Shown here: one piece after another, positions 4,745 to 8,706 of the stretch
Position numbering within the stretch: the stretch's first letter is position 1
Layout: the number at the start of each line of letters is the position of its first letter
NCBI GenBank assembly: GCA_017500745.1
Contig: JAFVYE010000007.1
Location: forward strand, 1-8,706
Source of the DNA: Clostridia bacterium
Lineage (GTDB): Bacteria > Bacillota > Clostridia > Christensenellales > CAG-917
DNA: 8,706 nt
Direction of reading: 5' to 3'
The notes under the pieces: generated by a model
Database searches by the model: none
The model's input: the letters and a program-made list of their open reading frames with translations, nothing else
Told to the model about the DNA's origin: nothing
Translations under genes and position numbers: made by a program

Positions 4745-6520
4745 ATGAAGTACGATTTTGTTTCAATACCCGACAGAGCAGGCACTGGCTCATCCAAATG
4801 GGATGCAGTTGGTGGCACGGTTGAGCACGTTCCCCTTTCAGTTGCAGACATGGAGTATCCCACCGCACCTCCCATCAAGGAGGCCCTTGTAAAGCTTGTT
4901 CAAAACAACATTTTGGGCTATGCCTGTCCCACCGAGGAGTACTTTGACGCCACCATTTCTTGGATGAAACGCCGTCACAATTTTGACGTCAAAAAGGAGT
5001 GGTTTTTGTCCACCCCCGGCGTCATTCCTGCGCTGTCAATCCTGATTCAAACCGTCACAAAGCCCGGGGACGCAATCATCTTGCTCACCCCTGTCTATTA
5101 TCCCTTTGACATGGTGACAATCGCCAACGGCAGACGCCTTGTGTACAGCAAGTTGTTGAACGTGGACGGCAGATATGAAATTGACTATGCCGACCTTACA
5201 GAAAAGGCCAAACTCCCCGAAGCCAAGGCAATATTGTTCTCCAACCCCCACAACCCTGTCAGCCGTGTTTGGACAAGAGATGAACTTGAAAGAGTGGGCA
5301 ACATCTGTTGTGACAACGGTGTGTTTATCATCAGCGATGAAATTCACAACGACCTCATCATGAAAGGGGTGGAGCACACGGTCTTTGCCAACGTCAGCGA
5401 CAGGATAAAGCAAAACTGCGCCGTTTGCACCGCTCCTTCAAAAACCTTCAATTTGGCTGGTGTGCAATGCTCCAATGCATTCATCCCCAATGACAAAATT
5501 AGAGCAAGAGCACTCACAACCTCAATGCTCAATATGAATATGCACCTCAACGTTTTTGCTTACGAGGCGTGCAAAGCAGCATACAATCACGCAGAGGACT
5601 GGCTTGAGGAGCTTCTTGACGTCATCAAGTCAAATGCAGAGTACGTTGAGGACTTTATGGCAGAGCATTTCCCGGCGGTCAAATGCTCCCCCCTTGAAGG
5701 CACCTATCTCCAATGGATTGACGTCCGTGGCCTTGGCCTCACTCACGTAGAGATGAGAAGGGCCCTTGAAGGCGAAAAGCTCTTCCTTGACAACGGCGAG
5801 ATGTTTGGAGAGGCAGGCAGAGGATATCAACGCATCAACCTTGCTTGTGCAAGAGAGACTCTTGAGAGAGCAATGCAACATTTCAAGACGGCTGTTGAAA
5901 AGGTGTACAAGAGCTGGGAGGAGGACGGCAAGCCCCCTCACACCACTCTCAAAGTTGGGGACAAAATTGACAACTTCACCTATGACACAACCAAAAAGAG
6001 TGGGTTAGAACTCGCAAAAACCATCAAGCGTCCCACCCTTATTGCGTTTTTGAGATTTGCCGAGTGCGACATCACAAAGGCAATGGTTGACATGCTCAAA
6101 CGCAACTGCAAATTGCTCAAAATGGCAGGCATGGATTTGAAGGTTGTGGTGCAATCATGCGCCGGTGACGTCAATGCTGTGTACAAGGATTGCTCCTTTG
6201 ACATCATTGTTGATCCTGATGGAAAGCTCTATGACAGGTTCAACGTGTTTGAGTCCAACAGCGCCATTCAACTTGTGGCGGGGGATGAGAGCTTTGCTCA
6301 CCTCATTGGTGGCGACATCCGTCATCTCTACGATGACGATCGCTTTGACACCTTTGCACCTTTGCTGATTGGCGGAGTTGACTTTGGCGAACATAGAGTG
6401 CTCCAACTGCCCGCATTCTTCGTGGTGGACAAGGATATGACGGTGCGCTACGTCCACTATTCAAAGACAATAGGAGATATGCCCACAGCAAAAGGCATCC
6501 TTGCGTCCCTCAAAAAGTGA
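4745..6520 (+). CDS. MalY/PatB-type C-S lyase fused to a peroxiredoxin-like domain
   Basis: Residues 1 to about 390 are a fold-type I PLP enzyme of the MalY/PatB group (cystathionine beta-lyase or cysteine-S-conjugate beta-lyase, releasing pyruvate, ammonia and a thiol or sulfide). Visible motifs are SVADMEYPTAPPI (32-44), NPHNP (167-171), SDEIHNDL (197-204) with D198 for the PLP ring nitrogen, SKTFNLAGVQCSN (232-244) with PLP lysine K233, and R363 (QRINLACAR) for the substrate carboxylate. Stand-alone members are about 390 residues. Here about 190 more follow without a stop. VGDKIDNFTYD (404-414), FLRFAECDI (435-443) and DPDGKLYDRFNV (490-501) match AhpC/TSA-like peroxiredoxins. C441 is at the peroxidatic position; the second Cys of the CPxC often seen there is Thr. 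AAAGGA lies seven bases before the ATG. It appears to be monocistronic. Domain calls are firm; the joint role in sulfur or redox metabolism is inference. Confidence 0.9.
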   Translation: MKYDFVSIPDRAGTGSSKWDAVGGTVEHVPLSVADMEYPTAPPIKEALVKLVQNNILGYACPTEEYFDATISWMKRRHNFDVKKEWFLSTPGVIPALSILIQTVTKPGDAIILLTPVYYPFDMVTIANGRRLVYSKLLNVDGRYEIDYADLTEKAKLPEAKAILFSNPHNPVSRVWTRDELERVGNICCDNGVFIISDEIHNDLIMKGVEHTVFANVSDRIKQNCAVCTAPSKTFNLAGVQCSNAFIPNDKIRARALTTSMLNMNMHLNVFAYEACKAAYNHAEDWLEELLDVIKSNAEYVEDFMAEHFPAVKCSPLEGTYLQWIDVRGLGLTHVEMRRALEGEKLFLDNGEMFGEAGRGYQRINLACARETLERAMQHFKTAVEKVYKSWEEDGKPPHTTLKVGDKIDNFTYDTTKKSGLELAKTIKRPTLIAFLRFAECDITKAMVDMLKRNCKLLKMAGMDLKVVVQSCAGDVNAVYKDCSFDIIVDPDGKLYDRFNVFESNSAIQLVAGDESFAHLIGGDIRHLYDDDRFDTFAPLLIGGVDFGEHRVLQLPAFFVVDKDMTVRYVHYSKTIGDMPTAKGILASLKK

Positions 6521-6550
6521 TGTACAATAGTGGTAGTAACGTCCGCACGG

Positions 6551-6568
6551 ATATATAAATTTATATAT
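6551..6568. repeat. Perfect 18-base AT-only palindrome upstream of the rplU promoter
   Basis: ATATATAAATTTATATAT reads the same on both strands. It lies about 26 bases before the rplU -35 box in the gene-free stretch 6521-6706. It could be a regulator or nucleoid-protein site, or simply low-complexity sequence. No T run follows, so terminator function is unlikely. Confidence 0.4.
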
Positions 6569-6593
6569 AATTTGAAAAAGAGGGTGAAATCGT

Positions 6594-6622
6594 TTGACAG
6601 ATATCATCAAATTTGTTAAATT
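6594..6622 (+). promoter_or_regulatory. Promoter of the rplU-prp-rpmA operon
   Basis: A perfect TTGACA (6594-6599) is followed after 17 bases by TAAATT (6617-6622), or after 16 by TTAAAT (6616-6621). The predicted start is near 6629, at the 5' edge of the structured leader, which supports the assignment. Confidence 0.7.
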
Positions 6623-6626
6623 ATTC

Positions 6627-6700
6627 ACCGAGCCGCTCGAAAGTGGCATTAACTGTTTTCATAGAAAACGGCCATAACGGCGAGACTGGTTAGAGGAGGT
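6627..6700 (+). ncRNA. Ribosomal protein L21 leader (cis-regulatory RNA)
   Basis: The roughly 75-base leader before rplU folds into several stems. GCCGCT (6632-6637) pairs with AGTGGC (6642-6647) around CGAA. CTGTTTT (6653-6659) pairs with AAAACGG (6665-6671) around a five-base loop. ACC (6627-6629) can close with GGT (6688-6690), and GCCG (6632-6635) can instead pair with CGGC (6678-6681). Location, size and the AACTGTTTTCATAGAAAAC hairpin agree with the L21 leader element described in Bacillota, thought to sense L21 or ribosome assembly. The family match is from memory. Confidence 0.7.
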
Positions 6701-6706
6701 AAAAAA

Positions 6707-7012
6707 ATGTACGCAATCGTTGAATGTGGTGGCAAACAGTACAAAGTCGAAAAAGACATGTTGGTCAAAGTTGAAAAGCTTGACGTTGAAGTTGGCGCAA
6801 CTGTTGATCTCAAAGTGCTCATGCTCGCAAATGAAGGCGTTGTCAAGGCAGGCGCAGACTGCAAAGATGCAAAAGTCACAGCAGTTGTCACACGTCAAGA
6901 CAAGCACGCAAAGATTTTGGTCGTTCACTACAAGCCCAAGAAACAAATCAGAAAGCGTCAAGGTCATCGTCAACCCTACACAGAGTTGAAAATCACCGCA
7001 ATTGAAGGTTAA
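6707..7012 (+). CDS. rplU: 50S ribosomal protein L21
   Basis: This 101-residue protein begins MYAIVECGGKQYKVEKDMLV, the typical L21 opening, and has the basic KPKKQIRKRQGHRQPYTELK tail (77-96) that contacts 23S rRNA. The length is normal. A strong AGGAGGT (6694-6700) lies six bases before the ATG. It is the first gene of the rplU-prp-rpmA operon, five bases before prp, and probably under control of the leader RNA upstream. Confidence 0.97.
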   Translation: MYAIVECGGKQYKVEKDMLVKVEKLDVEVGATVDLKVLMLANEGVVKAGADCKDAKVTAVVTRQDKHAKILVVHYKPKKQIRKRQGHRQPYTELKITAIEG

Positions 7013-7017
7013 TCAGC

Positions 7018-7347
7018 ATGACCAACGTGAAGTTTTCAAGAAAAAACGGCAAGTTCGTTGGAGTGGAGTGCTCTGGACACAGCGACTATGCTGAGTACGG
7101 CTCAGACGTGGTATGTGCAGCGCTCTCATCGGTTGTTCAAACCGCAGTCCTTGGACTTATGCAAGTGGTTGGCATCAACGTCGGCTACGAGATTGACGAG
7201 GAAAAGGGTTATCTCAAAGCAACTCTCCCATTAGATCTCAATGATCAACAAGCCCACGATGCAGACGTAATCTTGAAGACTGCTTACTTAGGGGCGTCCG
7301 ACCTCTATGAACAATTTTCGGACTACATTAACGTGGAGGTAGAATAA
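7018..7347 (+). CDS. prp: Ribosomal-processing cysteine protease Prp
   Basis: The 109-residue protein has the Prp/YsxB signature GHSDYAEYGSDVVCAALSS (20-38). The catalytic pair is H21 and C33, matching H22 and C34 of the Staphylococcus aureus enzyme. Prp removes the N-terminal extension of L27 so that the mature residues can reach the peptidyl-transferase centre. Its place between rplU and rpmA is the conserved order, and L27 here carries the expected substrate extension. The stop (7345-7347) is one base before the rpmA start, so the two are translationally linked. No strong Shine-Dalgarno site precedes this gene; coupling to rplU is likely. Confidence 0.95.
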   Translation: MTNVKFSRKNGKFVGVECSGHSDYAEYGSDVVCAALSSVVQTAVLGLMQVVGINVGYEIDEEKGYLKATLPLDLNDQQAHDADVILKTAYLGASDLYEQFSDYINVEVE

Positions 7348-7348
7348 T

Positions 7349-7633
7349 ATGTTTATTAGAATTCAATTATTCGCTCATAAAAAAGGTACTGGCTCATCTC
7401 ACAACGGTCGTGAGAGTGCAGCAAAAAGATTTGGCCCCAAGCGTGCAGATGGTCAATTCGTTCTCGCAGGCAACATTCTCGTTCGCCAAAGAGGAACCAA
7501 ATTCCATCCTGGTAAGAATGTAGGCATCGGCAAGGATGACACACTCTTTGCACTTGTGGACGGCACCGTCAAATTTGAGCGCACCGGCAAGGGTAAGAAT
7601 TTTAGACAAGTTTCTGTTTACGCAGAAGAATAA
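7349..7633 (+). CDS. rpmA: 50S ribosomal protein L27 with Prp-cleavable extension
   Basis: The 94-residue L27 contains AHKKGTGSSHNGRESAAKRF (9-28) followed by GPKRADGQ, and the FHPGKNVGIGKDDTLFALVD region (52-71). Residues 1-8 (MFIRIQLF) are an extension absent from E. coli L27. By comparison with S. aureus (cleavage after FF before A), Prp should cut between F8 and A9. The ribosome binding site GGAGG lies inside the end of prp. A strong terminator follows after about ten bases. Confidence 0.97.
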   Translation: MFIRIQLFAHKKGTGSSHNGRESAAKRFGPKRADGQFVLAGNILVRQRGTKFHPGKNVGIGKDDTLFALVDGTVKFERTGKGKNFRQVSVYAEE

Positions 7634-7641
7634 GACAGACA

Positions 7642-8481
7642 ATGCCGAGCGGAAACGCTCGGCTTTTTTTCATTTTGGAAAGATTCTTTATCCCCCAAAC
7701 TCCCACCTTTGATTTGAAGCAAACTCTTGACTGTGGTCAAGTATTTCGCTACGTAGAGAGTGACGGAGTTTTTGATTTGAAGGCAGGGGGAGAGAGGGCA
7801 ATTTTTACAAAAACCGACAGCGGATGGCAAGTTGATTGCACCGATGTTGGTTTTTTTCAAAAATATCTTGATTTTGACACAAAGTATGATATAATACAAT
7901 CAAAAGTGCAAGATAAAGGTCTTGTTTCGTCAGCAATTGAGCACGGCAAGGGTGTGCACATCCTCCGTCAAGATCTGGTTGAAACCGTGTTTTCCTTCAT
8001 CATTTCACAAAACAATCACATCCCTCGCATCAAGGCAATCATAGAGCGCATTTGTGATGCTCTTGGGGAGGACAAGGGTGACTACAAGGCCTTTCCAACA
8101 GTAGAGGCCCTTGCATCAAAAGATGCCGACTGGTACGCCTCCATTGGCGCAGGATATAGAGCAGAGTATTTGTCATTGACAGCCAAGCGCTTTCGTGACG
8201 AGGGCGTGCCCAATTTTCAGTCAATGGACACGGACACCGCTCGTGCCACACTCCTTTCATACAAGGGCATAGGCAGGAAGGTGGCAGACTGTGTTTTGCT
8301 CTTTGGATTGGGCCGTATGGACGTGTTTCCAACAGACACTTGGATTGTCAAGATTTTCAAGGACGAGTACCCCAAGGTCCCCGCAGAAAAACTTGCAAAA
8401 GTCCTTGTGGAAAGGTTTGGAGAGCACTCTGGATACGTCCAACAATGGCTCTTCTACTACAAGCGCGAAAAAAAAGTATAG
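7642..8481 (+). CDS. 8-oxoguanine DNA glycosylase (OGG/HhH-GPD family)
   Basis: This HhH-GPD base-excision glycosylase/AP lyase has the OGG motifs LDCGQVFRY (29-37), the helix-hairpin-helix SYKGIGRKVADCVLLFGL (206-223) with the Schiff-base lysine K213, and FPTDTW (229-234) with catalytic D232. K213 corresponds to human OGG1 K249 and D232 to D268. It removes 8-oxoguanine opposite cytosine. The product is 279 residues from the ATG at 7642, but that ATG is in the 5' arm of the rpmA terminator and codons 1-10 encode the hairpin, so translation may begin later. The in-frame TTG at 7675 (268 residues) is one option; no good ribosome binding site is seen for either. It ends at TAG (8479-8481), with another in-frame TAG six codons on. 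Confidence 0.9.
   Translation: MPSGNARLFFILERFFIPQTPTFDLKQTLDCGQVFRYVESDGVFDLKAGGERAIFTKTDSGWQVDCTDVGFFQKYLDFDTKYDIIQSKVQDKGLVSSAIEHGKGVHILRQDLVETVFSFIISQNNHIPRIKAIIERICDALGEDKGDYKAFPTVEALASKDADWYASIGAGYRAEYLSLTAKRFRDEGVPNFQSMDTDTARATLLSYKGIGRKVADCVLLFGLGRMDVFPTDTWIVKIFKDEYPKVPAEKLAKVLVERFGEHSGYVQQWLFYYKREKKV
7644..7670 (+). terminator. Rho-independent terminator of rplU-prp-rpmA
   Basis: GCCGAGCG (7644-7651) pairs perfectly with CGCTCGGC (7656-7663) around a GAAA tetraloop, followed by seven T (7664-7670). It overlaps the nominal 5' end of the glycosylase ORF. Confidence 0.95.
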
Positions 8482-8507
8482 ACAAATCGCAAATTATAGG
8501 TTAAAAT
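8479..8507 (+). promoter_or_regulatory. Promoter of the NYN-domain gene
   Basis: TAGACA (8479-8484, overlapping the glycosylase stop codon) and TAAAAT (8502-8507) are 17 bases apart and match the SigA consensus at five of six positions each. The predicted start is near 8514. Confidence 0.65.
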
Positions 8508-8532
8508 AGTTTTTAGAATAAATAAAACATCA

Positions 8533-8551
8533 TTTGCGTCACCCACGCAAA
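8533..8551 (+). promoter_or_regulatory. Perfect hairpin just before the NYN-gene ribosome binding site
   Basis: TTTGCGT (8533-8539) and ACGCAAA (8545-8551) form a 7-base inverted repeat around CACCC. It lies in the predicted 5' untranslated region, two bases before AAGGAG. There is no T run, so it is more likely an operator, an mRNA-stabilising hairpin or a translational control element. Role inferred. Confidence 0.5.
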
Positions 8552-8564
8552 CAAGGAGAAGATT

Positions 8565-8706
8565 ATGGCAGCAACCAAAAAGTATGTAGTTCTTGCAGAC
8601 ATTGAAAGCGTCAGAGTTCCTTTCAGCGCATTTGCAGCAGCACTTGAAGAGCTTTCACGCATTGGCGAAATCGCAGGATGCAAATTCTACGGTTATTCAG
8701 CAAAAC
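8565..8706 (+). CDS. Probable NYN-domain (PIN-like) protein, 5' part only
   Basis: Only the first 47 codons are present; the gene runs off the right edge. AAGGAG (8553-8558) lies six bases before the ATG. The protein begins MAATKKYVVLADIESVRVPF and continues through ALEELSRIGEIAGCKFYGYS (26-45). A hydrophobic strand ending in Asp (D12), then a helix, then a second strand with Y-G fits the start of NYN/LabA-DUF88 domains. These are metal-dependent PIN-like RNases in which that first Asp is catalytic. A complete sequence is needed to confirm the remaining acidic residues. Confidence 0.6.
   Translation, partial: MAATKKYVVLADIESVRVPFSAFAAALEELSRIGEIAGCKFYGYSAK

Noticed and set aside
5036..5413. 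125-codon - strand frame within the lyase domain
   Set aside because: It is antisense to conserved MalY/PatB sequence including the NPHNP and SDEIH motifs. No independent support.
7018..7633. Prp next to an extended L27 as a new protease-substrate system
   Set aside because: This is the known conserved arrangement in Bacillota; it is useful for placing the organism but not novel.
1..8706. CRISPR array, tRNA, rRNA or prophage genes
   Set aside because: No regularly spaced repeats, cloverleaf-like segments, rRNA-like stretches or phage structural genes were seen on either strand.

Overview
The window looks like chromosomal DNA from a low-to-mid GC member of the Bacillota (Firmicutes), probably an uncultured clostridial or gut-type lineage. 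The best evidence is the ribosomal locus rplU-prp-rpmA. It has a structured RNA leader before L21, a gene for the cysteine protease Prp, and an L27 with the short N-terminal extension (ending LF|AHKK) that Prp removes. Clear Shine-Dalgarno sites, SigA-type promoters and compact hairpin/T-tract terminators agree. The lineage is inference; no 16S rRNA or other marker is present.

Layout. (1) Bases 1-115 hold a possible tail of a mobile element: a partial reading frame followed by three spaced TGTAC(G/A)CA repeats, then a strong terminator. (2) Bases 177-2128 are a three-gene + strand operon: an uncharacterised 157-residue protein with an apparently leaderless start, a short DUF362 protein lacking the usual ferredoxin insert, and a VanZ-like membrane protein. 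It ends at a bidirectional terminator. (3) Bases 2210-4069 are a - strand operon: an ECF-type sigma factor (also apparently leaderless), a single-pass membrane protein in the anti-sigma position, and a second single-pass membrane protein that is a diverged paralogue of it. (4) Bases 4092-4666 hold a GNAT acetyltransferase interrupted by an in-frame TAG just after the acetyl-CoA-binding motif. (5) Bases 4745-6520 encode a MalY/PatB-type PLP-dependent C-S lyase fused to a C-terminal peroxiredoxin-like domain, the most unusual gene here. (6) Bases 6521-7670 hold a promoter, the L21 leader, rplU, prp, rpmA and a terminator. (7) Bases 7642-8481 encode an OGG-type 8-oxoguanine DNA glycosylase whose nominal start lies inside that terminator. 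(8) A promoter and a hairpin precede the first 47 codons of a probable NYN-domain protein that runs off the window.

How the parts work together. The ribosomal cluster is a conserved unit: Prp matures L27, and the leader probably controls L21 output. The sigma/anti-sigma pair looks like a cell-surface signalling unit with a duplicated extracytoplasmic sensor-like domain. The lyase-peroxiredoxin fusion would join sulfide (or thiol) release from cyst(e)ine-type substrates to thiol redox chemistry in one polypeptide; this role is inferred. No prophage, CRISPR array, tRNA or rRNA was seen.
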